A DNA stretch of 64,000 bases from Micromonospora phaseoli (GTDB lineage: Bacteria > Actinomycetota > Actinomycetes > Mycobacteriales > Micromonosporaceae): the NCBI RefSeq assembly GCF_900109115.1, contig NZ_FNYV01000011.1, forward strand, positions 62,001 to 126,000. Direction: 5' to 3'. This document shows positions 45,940-53,772 of this stretch, piece after piece (position 1 is the first letter of the stretch; every line of letters starts with the position of its first letter). The notes below the pieces were generated by a model. It was not told the DNA's origin, ran no database searches, and saw nothing but the letters and a program-made list of their open reading frames with translations. Both the position numbers and the translations under genes were made by a program.

Positions 45940-45994
45940 CGTTAACAAGGGGCCCTTCCTATACCGCAGGCGTTAACAGGGGGCCCCTCCTTGC
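45940..45994. repeat. Two direct copies of the GGGGCCCC dispersed repeat
   Basis: GTTAACAAGGGGCCCTTCCT at 45941-45960 and GTTAACAGGGGGCCCCTCCT from 45972 are direct repeats 31 bases apart. They lie between the convergent phosphatidyltransferase and CrtI-family genes. Same family as the elements at 3321 and 35662. Confidence 0.85.
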
Positions 45995-45996
45995 AC

Positions 45997-47484
45997 CTAC
46001 CAGGCGGGGCCGATCGCGTCGGCGACGATCTGCGCGGACAGGGTCACCATCGGCAGGCCGCCGCCCGGGTGGCTGGACCCGCCGACCAGCCACAGGCCGC
46101 TGGCCGGGCCACGGTTGGCCGGGCGGAGCAGGCCACCGGCGGTGCCGTAGATGCTGCCGCCCGGCGCGCCGGTCGCGGTGGCCAGGTCGGCCGGGGTACG
46201 AATGTCGCGGAACACCAGCCGGTCCCGCACGTCCACCCCACGCTCGGCCAGCACGTCGAGGATCCGGTCGGCGTAGGCCTGCGCCAATCCCGGCCGGTGC
46301 CAGTCGACCGCGCCCGGCGCGGTGCCCTGCCGGGCGGCGTTGACCAGCACGAACCACGCCTCGTGCCCGGCCGGGCGGACCGCCGGGTCGTCCGCGATGG
46401 TGACGAAGACCGTCGGGTCGGCGGCCGGGCGGGCCGGTACGCCCCGTCCCGGATCGCCGAAGACCGCGTCGAACTCGGCGTCGTAGTCGCGCGGGAAGAA
46501 GACGTTGTGGTGGGCCAGCCCGGAGTCGCCGCGTACGCCGAGCAGCAGCACGAAGCCGGCCAGGCTGCGGTCGGTGAGCCCGGCCAGCCGGCGCGGGTCG
46601 GGCAGCAGGTCCCGGTAGACGGTGAGCGCGTCGACGTTGGCCACCACCACGTCGGCCGGCACGGGGGCGCGCTGCCCGGCGACGCGTACCCCGTGCACCC
46701 GGCCGCCCACCGCGTCGATCCGGGTGGCCTCGGCGCCGGTCCGCACGAGCACGCCGAGGTCCAGGCAGCGCGACAGCAGCGCGTCGGCGAGGGTGCCCAG
46801 CCCGCCGCGCAGGTACCAGCCGCCGAAGGCCAGCTCGGCGTAGGGGACCGCGACCAGCGCGGCCGGTGCGCGGCGCGGGTCGGCGCCGGTGTAGGTGGCG
46901 TACCGGTCCAGCAGCATCCGCAGCCGGGGGTCGGAGATCAGGGTGCGACCCAGCCCACGGAGGCTCTGCCCGGGTCTGATCGCCGCCAGGTCGCCCAGCC
47001 GCCAGGCCAACCGGGCCAGGTCGCGGGGCGAGTCGACCCGGCGGCGCAGGATGTCGCGTTCGGATGCCCGCCACACCCGGGCGGCGCGCCGCCACAGTCG
47101 CTGCCAGTCGGCGGCGGCCCGGTCACCGAGGGCCGCGCCGATGCGGGTGGTGAACTCGGCCGGGTCGGCGCAGGAGTCGAGCACCGGGCCGCCGCCGGGC
47201 AGGACGTGCCGCACGATCGGGTCCAGCGGTACCAGGTCGAGATACTCGTCGAGCTTGGCGCCGGTGGCCTCGAACAGCTCGTGGAAGACCTGGGGCAGCG
47301 TGAGCAGGCTGGGGCCGGTGTCGAAATGGAACGAGCCCTGCGGGGTGTCCCGGGTGTGCCGCCCCAGCTTGCCGCCGACCTGTTCGGCGCGTTCCAGGAT
47401 GGTCACCTGGTGCCCGGTGACGGCCAGCCGGGCGGCGGCGGCCAGCCCACCCACGCCGGCGCCGATGACCACGATCCGCGCCAT
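45997..47484 (-). CDS. CrtI/CrtD-family carotenoid oxidoreductase
   Basis: The 495-residue FAD enzyme has N-terminal RIVVIGAGVGGLAAAARLAVTGHQVTILERAEQVGGKLG and the C-terminal family signature YGTAGGLLRPANRG...GLWLVGGSSHPGGGLPMV. It may be a desaturase or a CrtD-type 3,4-desaturase/oxidase; the neighbouring CruF and glycosyltransferase genes favour a tailoring step on a hydroxylated carotenoid. It is the last gene of the operon, starting 18 bases after the glycosyltransferase stop. Confidence 0.85.
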   Translation of the reverse strand: MARIVVIGAGVGGLAAAARLAVTGHQVTILERAEQVGGKLGRHTRDTPQGSFHFDTGPSLLTLPQVFHELFEATGAKLDEYLDLVPLDPIVRHVLPGGGPVLDSCADPAEFTTRIGAALGDRAAADWQRLWRRAARVWRASERDILRRRVDSPRDLARLAWRLGDLAAIRPGQSLRGLGRTLISDPRLRMLLDRYATYTGADPRRAPAALVAVPYAELAFGGWYLRGGLGTLADALLSRCLDLGVLVRTGAEATRIDAVGGRVHGVRVAGQRAPVPADVVVANVDALTVYRDLLPDPRRLAGLTDRSLAGFVLLLGVRGDSGLAHHNVFFPRDYDAEFDAVFGDPGRGVPARPAADPTVFVTIADDPAVRPAGHEAWFVLVNAARQGTAPGAVDWHRPGLAQAYADRILDVLAERGVDVRDRLVFRDIRTPADLATATGAPGGSIYGTAGGLLRPANRGPASGLWLVGGSSHPGGGLPMVTLSAQIVADAIGPAW

Positions 47485-47502
47485 GCCGTGCCCTCCCAGG
47501 CT

Positions 47503-48630
47503 CTAGCCCACCGGACGGCCGCGCCAGGACAGGCGCCGCCGCTTGCGCAGATGGTACGACCGCAGGGTCAGCCAGCCGAGGACCGCGACCGAAACGGGGT
47601 GGCCCAGCGCGTCGGGCCACGCCCGCCCGCCGGTGGCCCGGGCGCTGACCATCCGCCCGGCCACCCCCATCAGGTACGTCAGCAGGGCGACCCCGGCCAC
47701 CGCCGGCGCGCCGGCGAGCAGCGCGCCGGCGGCGACCACCGGCGGCGCGGTGTAGAGCAGCAGGAGCAGGGTCAACACCACGGCGGCGGCGACCGGGTGC
47801 CCGAACGAGGCCCAGAGCGACTTGGTGTAGCCGTCGCGCAACTGCGGCCAGTCCTCGTACATCCGGCAGGTGGCCAGCCGCGAGCCGTCGGCGAGGGCGA
47901 TCCGGCCGCCGGCGCGCTTCACCGCCCGGGCCAGCTCGATGTCCTCCAGCACCCGGTCGGCGACGGCCGCGTGCCCGCCGGCCCGCAGGTAGCCGGCCCG
48001 GTCCACGGCCAGGAACTGCCCGCCGGCCGCGGCCAGCGACGGTCGTGGCGAGCGCTCCATCGCCCGTAACGGCAGGAAGGTCAGCCACAGCCACTGCAAC
48101 AGCGGCTGCACCAGCCGGTCGGCCGCCGTCCGCACCACGATCCGGGGGTACGGCGACAGCAGCGTCGCCCCGGCGGCGCGCAGTTCGGTGACCGCCGCCG
48201 CCACGGCGTACGGGCCGAGCACCACGTCGGCGTCCACGAAGACCAGTGCGGTGGCCGACGCCTCGGCGCGGGTGGCCAGCTGCCAGCAGGCGTGCGGCTT
48301 GCCCAGCCAGCCCGGTGGTGGGGCGGCACCGGTGAGCAGGGTGACCCGGGGATCGTCGGCGACCACCGCGCGGACCACGTCCGCGGTGCCGTCGGCCGAG
48401 CCGTCGTCGAGCACCACGACCCGCAGCCCGGGGACGCCACGCTGGTCGAGCAGGGCGCGCAGGCACGGGGTGACCCGGGTGGCCTCGTCGCGCAGCGGCA
48501 ACAGCACCGTCACCGCCTCGGTGACCTCCACCGGCCGGTCGGTGGGGCGGCGCAGCCACCGGCCGGCGTTGACCACGGTGTGCGCGGTCAGCGCGGCGAC
48601 GCCGAGCAGCAGGACGAGCGCCGCGGTCAT
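47503..48630 (-). CDS. GT2 glycosyltransferase, CruG/CrtQ-like
   Basis: The 375-residue GT2 enzyme has an N-terminal membrane helix and two to three C-terminal ones. The catalytic core has VTVLLPLRDEATRV, VVVLDDGSADGTADVV, LVFVDADVVLG (DxD) and VLEDIELARAVKRAGG. The layout resembles the carotenoid glycosyltransferases CruG and CrtQ. ATG 48630 overlaps the CruF-like stop by four bases (ATGA). The sugar donor is unknown. Confidence 0.83.
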   Translation of the reverse strand: MTAALVLLLGVAALTAHTVVNAGRWLRRPTDRPVEVTEAVTVLLPLRDEATRVTPCLRALLDQRGVPGLRVVVLDDGSADGTADVVRAVVADDPRVTLLTGAAPPPGWLGKPHACWQLATRAEASATALVFVDADVVLGPYAVAAAVTELRAAGATLLSPYPRIVVRTAADRLVQPLLQWLWLTFLPLRAMERSPRPSLAAAGGQFLAVDRAGYLRAGGHAAVADRVLEDIELARAVKRAGGRIALADGSRLATCRMYEDWPQLRDGYTKSLWASFGHPVAAAVVLTLLLLLYTAPPVVAAGALLAGAPAVAGVALLTYLMGVAGRMVSARATGGRAWPDALGHPVSVAVLGWLTLRSYHLRKRRRLSWRGRPVG

Positions 48631-49487
48631 GCCGCGACGTCGACCGGGGATCGCGGCGAGCCGGCGTCGCGGTCGTGGGCCCGGCGGGTCCGCAGCAGCG
48701 TGACCGCCAGCGGCACCGCGACCACCGCCATGCCGGCCGCACCCCACAGCGCCGAGGCGGGCAGGTCGAGGAAGACGGCGTGGGCGAGCACGCTGGAGCC
48801 GTACGTCCACAGGTAGAGCGCGTACATCGGGTGGTCGCGGGCGTCGGTGGTGGCCACGGCGGGCCCGGCGAGCGGGCGCAGCGCGGTCATCATCAGCACC
48901 GCGAACAGCAGCCAACCGAGGTAGTTGCTGACCGGGATGCCGGGCAGGCCGGGCAGCGCCGGGGTGGCATCCCGCCACACCCAGTGACCTTCGGCCACCA
49001 TCTGCGGGTCGAGGAAGAGGTCCCAGGCGGCCAGCCCGACCGTGGCCAGCGCGATCCGCCCCGGCCACCGCCACCGCGCCACCGGGCGACCTCCCGGTCC
49101 GGCGGTGAGCCGGGTCGCCGCCAGCCAGGCCGGCCAGGCCATCCAGGTCCACGCCAGCGGAATGATCAGCGGCACCCCGGCGAGCTTCGGGCCGAGCTGA
49201 CCGGAGTAGTCGTAGCTGCCGAACGGGAAGCCGGTGGCCACGCCGAGCGCCTCGATGGCGAAACCGCCCCCGGTGGCCACCGCCACCAGCGCCACCGCCG
49301 CCCGCGGTCCCCGGCTGGCCAGCGCGTGACCGACCGACAGCAGGTAACCGAGCACGACGGTGGCCACGGTCAGCCGGGCCCGGGTCGTCCCGCCGGTCAG
49401 CGGGTAGCAGATCTGCGCCAGCACCAGCAGGGCCAGCAGTGTCCATCCGTAGCTGCGGGCCAGCCGGGCCGGTGACCGTCCGGTCAT
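48627..49487 (-). CDS. cruF: CruF-like carotenoid 1',2'-hydratase (DUF422)
   Basis: The 286-residue polytopic membrane protein (about seven helices) has the CruF-type region GGFAIEALGVATGFPFGSYDYSGQLGPKLAGVPLIIPLAWTWMAWPAW, split by loops carrying conserved Tyr, Asp and His, and DLFLDPQMVAEGHWVW. CruF adds water to the psi end of carotenoids. ATG 49487 overlaps the GNAT gene stop by four bases. Confidence 0.83.
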   Translation of the reverse strand: MTGRSPARLARSYGWTLLALLVLAQICYPLTGGTTRARLTVATVVLGYLLSVGHALASRGPRAAVALVAVATGGGFAIEALGVATGFPFGSYDYSGQLGPKLAGVPLIIPLAWTWMAWPAWLAATRLTAGPGGRPVARWRWPGRIALATVGLAAWDLFLDPQMVAEGHWVWRDATPALPGLPGIPVSNYLGWLLFAVLMMTALRPLAGPAVATTDARDHPMYALYLWTYGSSVLAHAVFLDLPASALWGAAGMAVVAVPLAVTLLRTRRAHDRDAGSPRSPVDVAA

Positions 49488-50056
49488 GACCGGACGGGCG
49501 GCGGTGTCGGCCCCGGCGCCGGCAGGGGAAGGTCCCGGCCGAGCACCCCGAACGGACGTTCGTCACCGGGAAAACGGAAGTCGCGCAGCACGTCGACGAA
49601 GCCGAACCGCCGGTACAGCCGCCAGGCGCGCGAGGTGTGCTCGTCGGCCTCCGGGGTGGACAGCAGCGTGGTCGCGCCCTCGGCCATGCTCAGCAGGGCC
49701 CGCAGTTGTCCGGCGCCCAGTCCGTGCCCCTGCGCCGGTGGCCGTACGTGCAGCTCGACCACCTCGAAGCAGTCGGTGAGCCAACGCTGCCGGGTGGCCG
49801 GGTCCAGTGCCCGCCAGACCTGGTCGTGCCACCACTGGCCGGACCCGCCGACGTAGCCGTAGCCGAAGCCGGCCAGGTGGCCCTCGTCGGTCAGGCTGGC
49901 GACGGCGCGAAAGCCGGGCCGGCGCACGTGGGTGGCGATGTAGCCGCGACGGGCCTCCAGCAGGTCGGCGCGGTAGCCCATCGCCTCGCCGTAGACGGCC
50001 ACCACGTCGCTCAGCCGCCGGAGGAGATCGTCCGGTGTCCACCGAACCAACCTCAT
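49484..50056 (-). CDS. GNAT-family acetyltransferase within the carotenoid operon
   Basis: The 190-residue GNAT has the acetyl-CoA motif VRPPAQGHGLGAGQLRALLSMA and the terminal SRAWRLYRRFGFVDVLRDF. N-terminal MRLVRWTPDDLLRRLSDVVAVYGEAM is typical of this group. ATG 50056 overlaps the CrtA-like stop by four bases, so it is tightly coupled to carotenoid genes. Substrate unknown: a carotenoid glycoside acyl step would be unusual for GNAT. Confidence 0.82.
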   Translation of the reverse strand: MRLVRWTPDDLLRRLSDVVAVYGEAMGYRADLLEARRGYIATHVRRPGFRAVASLTDEGHLAGFGYGYVGGSGQWWHDQVWRALDPATRQRWLTDCFEVVELHVRPPAQGHGLGAGQLRALLSMAEGATTLLSTPEADEHTSRAWRLYRRFGFVDVLRDFRFPGDERPFGVLGRDLPLPAPGPTPPPVRS

Positions 50057-50796
50057 GCCCGTCCACCCTTCGCCGGGGCACCGCCGTCGGTGACCCACCC
50101 CAGTACCGTCCGGTCACCGACCACGTCACGCACCTCGAACCGTGAGAACAGTTCCTCCGCGTACCACCGTTCGGTGGGGGTCCGGGTGATCGCGGCCCGG
50201 TGCTCCGGGTGACGGTACGCGAACGCCACGAGATCCGCCGGATCACGCCACACGCTCACCGTGCCCTGCCAGCCCAGCGGCGCCTCGCCGACGCCGAAGC
50301 GGGCCAGCAGCCCGGGTGCCGCGTGCAGGGCGGCGGCGACCGGTGGAACCGCCCGCCAGAAGGTGAGCGCCCGCGCCGGGCGCAGCCGGGCCCGGGTCAG
50401 GGCCAGTACCGGACCGGCGACCCGACCGCCGGCGGGATCGCCGAAGGGTCGCCGGCCGGACCATTCGCCCCGGCTGGTCAGCGGCCGCAGGTCGAGTCGG
50501 ACACCCGCCCGGGCGATGCCGGACCAGGCCCGCCCCACCGGCGAGTCGGCGAACCGGGTGGCCGCGGCGGCGGAGTCCCACACCGTCAACGCCGCCCAGC
50601 GGGTCAGGTCGGCGTCACCCGGCCCGAAGCCGGTGCCGGTCCCGGTGCCGAGCAGCTTGCCGAACCGCACGCCGGGCAGGGCGCGCAGCCGGCGAGGGTC
50701 GAGCCCCATCCGGGTCAGTGCCCGGGGCAGGGCGCTCCGGGGGACCCGCCACACGTGCAGGGTGACCAGTTCCGGGACGGTCTCCGCGGTGTTCAC
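50053..50796 (-). CDS. crtA: CrtA-like spheroidene-monooxygenase family protein
   Basis: The 247-residue protein matches CrtA layout: VTLHVWRVPRSALPRALTRM, RFGKLLGTGTG, AALTVWDSAAAATRF, and GWQGTVSVWRDPADLVAFAYR, HPEHRAAITRTPTERWYAEELFSRF. In purple bacteria CrtA adds a keto group to carotenoids. GTG 50796 overlaps the YbaK-like stop by four bases (GTGA). The oxidation site here is unknown. Confidence 0.83.
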   Translation of the reverse strand: MNTAETVPELVTLHVWRVPRSALPRALTRMGLDPRRLRALPGVRFGKLLGTGTGTGFGPGDADLTRWAALTVWDSAAAATRFADSPVGRAWSGIARAGVRLDLRPLTSRGEWSGRRPFGDPAGGRVAGPVLALTRARLRPARALTFWRAVPPVAAALHAAPGLLARFGVGEAPLGWQGTVSVWRDPADLVAFAYRHPEHRAAITRTPTERWYAEELFSRFEVRDVVGDRTVLGWVTDGGAPAKGGRA

Positions 50797-51281
50797 GCCA
50801 CGTCGGTCGGGACACCGCCGGTGACCCGCAACAGCTCGGCGTACGTGGTGGGGAAGACTGCCTGCGGTACGCCACCGGCGGCCCAGATCTCGTCGTACTT
50901 GTCGAGGGCGGTGTCGACCAGCGTGCGCAGCGGCTGCGGGTGACCCACCGGGGCGACTCCGCCGATCACCTGCCCGGTGTGCTCCTTGACGAAATGCGGG
51001 GTGGCCCGGCGCAGCCGGGTGACGGTGAGCCGGGTGGCCAGGCCGGCGGTGTCCACCCGGTGCGCGCCGGAGGTGAGCACCAGCAACGGGGCCCCGTCGG
51101 CGTCGAAGACGAGCGAGTTGGCGATGGCGCCGACGTCGACGCCGAGCGCCTCGGCGGCGGCCGCGGCGGTGTGCACGGCGTCGGGCAGCAGGCGGACCGT
51201 GGCGGGCGCGCCGGAGCCGTCGCGCGCCTGGGCGGTGTCGAGGGAATCCTGCACCGCCCGGACGTTCGGGTGTGACTGCAT
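50793..51281 (-). CDS. YbaK/EbsC-type aminoacyl-tRNA deacylase-like protein
   Basis: The 162-residue protein belongs to the YbaK/ProX fold family that removes wrongly charged amino acids from tRNA: ANSLVFDADGAPLLVLTSGAHRVD, VKEHTGQVIGGVAPVGHPQPLRTLVDTAL. The exact tRNA is unclear. ATG 51281 has GGGAAG about ten bases upstream. It is the first gene of the carotenoid operon. Confidence 0.87.
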   Translation of the reverse strand: MQSHPNVRAVQDSLDTAQARDGSGAPATVRLLPDAVHTAAAAAEALGVDVGAIANSLVFDADGAPLLVLTSGAHRVDTAGLATRLTVTRLRRATPHFVKEHTGQVIGGVAPVGHPQPLRTLVDTALDKYDEIWAAGGVPQAVFPTTYAELLRVTGGVPTDVA

Positions 51282-51382
51282 GCCGCCATTCTTCCCGGTA
51301 CGCGGGCCGCCTGCGCAGCCGGCCACACCGTCAGGGCCGGCTGCGGACGACGTCGCCCGGGCGGTTGCGGGCGGGATCCCGT

Positions 51383-52018
51383 TCAGCTCGGTGGGTGACG
51401 CAGCGTCAACGACTGGAACCGGTAGCCGCGGCCGGTGTCGACGGGGTGGAAGTCCACGACGTCGAACCGCGCGGCGACAGCGAAGCCGAGCAGCTGCTCG
51501 TCGGTGCGCCATGAGAAGAACCGTGGCGGCACGTGCTGGTCATCGTCGATGGGGCCCTCGGCGCTCTCGTCGCCGCCGTATACCCCGACGAAGAAGAGTC
51601 CGCCGGGGCGCAGCACCGCCCGGATCGCCGCCAGGACTGCGGGCAGGTCATGGTTGGGCACGTGCAGCAGGCAGTTCATCGCGAACACCGCGTCAAACGA
51701 GCCGGCCGGGAAGCTCAGGTGCAGGAAGTCCATGACGTGGGCCTCGACGCCCTTGGCCCGGCAGCGCTCGACCATCACCGGCGACAGGTCGGCCGCGACG
51801 ACGGCACAGCCTTCCTGCTGGAAGTACGCGCTGTCCTGCCCGGTGCCGGCGCCGATCTCCAGCAACCGCGCCCCCGGTGCCAGACGGTCGTGGAACGCCT
51901 GCCGCTCCGTCAGCTTCCACGGTTCCCTGGTGAGCCCGTCACGCCAGGCCGCGCGGGTGTCGTACGCCTGACGCAGCGGGTCGAGCACCTCGTCGTATCG
52001 GACAGTCATGCCAGTCAT
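51383..52018 (-). CDS. Class I SAM-dependent methyltransferase
   Basis: The 211-residue Rossmann methyltransferase has motif I RLLEIGAGTGQDSAYFQ, VVAADLSPVMVERCRAKG, FDAVFAMNCLLHVPNHDL and VLRPGGLFFVGVYGG. Substrate unknown; it resembles general small-molecule methyltransferases. ATG 52018 and ATG 52009 are both possible and neither has a ribosome site. It is divergent from the LexA-type boxes at 52130, about 110 bases away. Confidence 0.85.
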   Translation of the reverse strand: MTGMTVRYDEVLDPLRQAYDTRAAWRDGLTREPWKLTERQAFHDRLAPGARLLEIGAGTGQDSAYFQQEGCAVVAADLSPVMVERCRAKGVEAHVMDFLHLSFPAGSFDAVFAMNCLLHVPNHDLPAVLAAIRAVLRPGGLFFVGVYGGDESAEGPIDDDQHVPPRFFSWRTDEQLLGFAVAARFDVVDFHPVDTGRGYRFQSLTLRHPPS

Positions 52019-52129
52019 TATCGACGCGCGGTAGATGACGGACATGCCGGCGAGCAGCGGGGCCTGCCGACAGCCGGCGCGTCACACGTTGCGTTTTTGT
52101 CGGAGGGAGGGTGTACTGTCAGCAGCAGT

Positions 52130-52166
52130 TAGAACGAGTGTTCGATTCCCTCGAACGTTCGTTCCA
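52130..52166 (+). promoter_or_regulatory. Two LexA (SOS) boxes
   Basis: TAGAACGAGTGTTCGA (52130-52145) and TCGAACGTTCGTTCCA (52151-52166) match the actinobacterial SOS box TCGAAC-N4-GTTCGA, the first with GAAC-N4-GTTC intact. They lie upstream of the HEPN-imuA'-imuB-dnaE2 locus. TACTGT at 52114 may be the -10. Confidence 0.85.
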
Positions 52167-52208
52167 ACCCCTCGGGGTGCGGGTGTTTCGCGGCATCGGC
52201 TCCCGACA

Positions 52209-52363
52209 GGTGCGGTGCCGCGGACCGCACCGGGCTCCGGGCAGTCGCGAGTCCGGACCCATCAGGCAGGACCGTCGTCCGCCGCCCACGACCCCCGGGC
52301 GGCGGACGACGGACCCGCCGGTACGCCGGCCGGGTGTGGTGTGGGGAAGCTCCGCACCCGGCC
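52209..52363 (+). other. Structured leader with three successive hairpins
   Basis: Hairpin 1: GGTGCGGT/ACCGCACC (52209-52231). Hairpin 2: a perfect 16-bp stem CCGTCGTCCGCCGCCC (52272-52287) with 52297-52312 around nine bases. Hairpin 3: 12-bp stem with one G:U-type mismatch (52328-52339 with 52352-52363). They lie in the 306 bases between the LexA boxes and the first gene. No open frame with coding features or T-run is seen. The 453-bp gap 52019-52472 holds the boxes and these hairpins. Confidence 0.75.
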
Positions 52364-52472
52364 GGCCGCCCACCTGGTGCGTCTTCCTCCGCACCGCCCG
52401 CCGCGGGCGTCCCGCGCCGACGGACCTGCTCCGTCGCGTGGCCTGCCCGCCCCGGTCCACCTGGAGGAGACC

Positions 52473-52922
52473 ATGCCGACCAGTCCGGCTCAGGCGCCGA
52501 CGGTGCCCGCGCACGTGCTGCCGCACCGCACTCCCGTCCAGTTGATCGCGGTGGCCCGGCACGGGCTCACCGAGGCCGCCCGGACCGGCCCCGACGGCCT
52601 CCGGTACGCCGCCGCCCACCTCGCGGCCCTGCGTGCCGCTGCCGCGGTGCTCGCCGCCCGGGCCCGTCCCGCACCCACCCGACGCCACCGGATCACCAGC
52701 GTCTGGGTCCTGCTCGCCGGTGTCGCCCCCGAACTCGACGAGTGGGCCAACTACTTCGCCCTCGGCGCCGGCAAGCGGGCCGCCGCCGAGGCGGGCATAC
52801 CCCGGGTGGTCACCGCCCGGGAGGCCGACGACCTGCTCCGGGCCGCCGAGGAGTTCGTGACGGTGGTGGAGTCGACGCTCGGTCTGGCGCACCAGCCGGC
52901 GATCGAAGGTCTCGTCGCCTGA
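52473..52922 (+). CDS. SAV_6107-type HEPN domain protein
   Basis: The 149-residue helical protein matches the SAV_6107-type HEPN family. A possible Rx4H motif (residues 44-49, RYAAAH) is present, the site that can be an RNase centre in other HEPN families. EEFVTVVESTLGLAH is near the end. ATG 52473 has GGAGGAG four to five bases upstream. It is the first gene after the LexA boxes and precedes ImuA', so it is predicted to be DNA-damage induced. Its role in mutasome function is unknown. Confidence 0.85.
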   Translation: MPTSPAQAPTVPAHVLPHRTPVQLIAVARHGLTEAARTGPDGLRYAAAHLAALRAAAAVLAARARPAPTRRHRITSVWVLLAGVAPELDEWANYFALGAGKRAAAEAGIPRVVTAREADDLLRAAEEFVTVVESTLGLAHQPAIEGLVA

Positions 52923-52925
52923 GCC

Positions 52926-52972
52926 GCGGCGTCCGACCGCCACTGGCGGGACCCAGGGTGGCCGGACGCCGC
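52926..52972 (+). repeat. Hairpin between the HEPN and ImuA' genes
   Basis: GCGGCGTCCG and CGGACGCCGC pair over 10 bp, enclosing a second small stem (CCGCCA/TGGCGG). It lies four bases after the HEPN gene stop. There is no T-run; it might attenuate or process the transcript. Confidence 0.6.
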
Positions 52973-53052
52973 CCCGCCGCATGTCCTTCTGACTCATGAC
53001 AGCACCATCCACGGGCCGGCGGCCCGTGGTGACACGACGGGGGGTAGGTCCG

Positions 53053-53772
53053 ATGGCGGGCCGGATGGTGGTCGGTTCCGCCGCGCTGGCCGGGTTGGTG
53101 CGTCCGGCCAGCGCACCCGACCCGGCGGGTGGGCATCGGGTGCTGCCCGTGCGGCCGGAGCTGACCGGGCTGCTGCCCGGCCGGGGGTTGCGGCGCGGCA
53201 GCACCATCGCGGTCGGCGTCGGGCAGACCCGGCACAGCGGCACCGCGTCCTTGCTCCTGGCGCTGCTCGCCGAGGCCTCGCGCGCCGGCTCGTGGTGCGC
53301 CGTGGTCGGGGTGCCGACCTTCGGTGCCGGGGCGGCGGCCGAGGCCGGGATCGCCCTGGATCGGCTGGCCCTGGTGCCGCAGCCCGGGCCGGAGTGGCCC
53401 ACCGTCGTCGCCGCCCTCATCGACGGGGTCGACGTGGTGGTCACCGCTGTGCCGTCCGCCCTCGCCGCCTCCGTCGCCGACCGGCTGGCCGCGCGGGTCC
53501 GGCAGCGCGGCAGCGTGCTCGTGCCGTACGGCCGGTGGGACGGCGCGGACGTGACGCTCCAGGTGGTCCGTGGGGTCTGGGACGGGCTCGGGGCGGGGCG
53601 GGGGCGGCTACGCCGCCGGGAGGTGACGATCTCGGCTCGAGGGCGTGGCGCCGCCGCCCGCCCCAGGGAGGTCAAGGTCTGGCTACCCGGTGACGAACTG
53701 ACCCGGGTCATCCCCGGCCCGGCCGCCGGCCGGCCGGGCACCAGCGGGCGGCTGCGAGTGGTGGCGCCGTGA
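53053..53772 (+). CDS. imuA: ImuA' mutasome protein (RecA-fold, Rv3395c-like)
   Basis: The 239-residue RecA-like protein lacks a clear Walker A but keeps the fold: LPGRGLRRGSTIAVGVG, SLLLALLAEASRAGSWCAVVG and VVVTAVPSALAASVADRLAARVRQRGSVLV. In mycobacteria ImuA' works with ImuB and DnaE2 in damage-induced mutagenesis. ATG 53053 has GGGGTAGG upstream; ATG 52996 is an alternative. Its stop overlaps the ImuB start (GTGA). Confidence 0.85.
   Translation: MAGRMVVGSAALAGLVRPASAPDPAGGHRVLPVRPELTGLLPGRGLRRGSTIAVGVGQTRHSGTASLLLALLAEASRAGSWCAVVGVPTFGAGAAAEAGIALDRLALVPQPGPEWPTVVAALIDGVDVVVTAVPSALAASVADRLAARVRQRGSVLVPYGRWDGADVTLQVVRGVWDGLGAGRGRLRRREVTISARGRGAAARPREVKVWLPGDELTRVIPGPAAGRPGTSGRLRVVAP

Noticed and set aside
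46000-51300. A complete carotenoid biosynthesis cluster
   Set aside because: No phytoene synthase or cyclase is present; only tailoring enzymes are here, with a possible GGPP-type synthase at 42.6 kb.
52111-52545. A 144-codon plus-strand frame across the mutasome leader
   Set aside because: Arg/Pro-rich composition, overlaps both LexA boxes and the HEPN start in another frame; the region is better explained as a structured leader.
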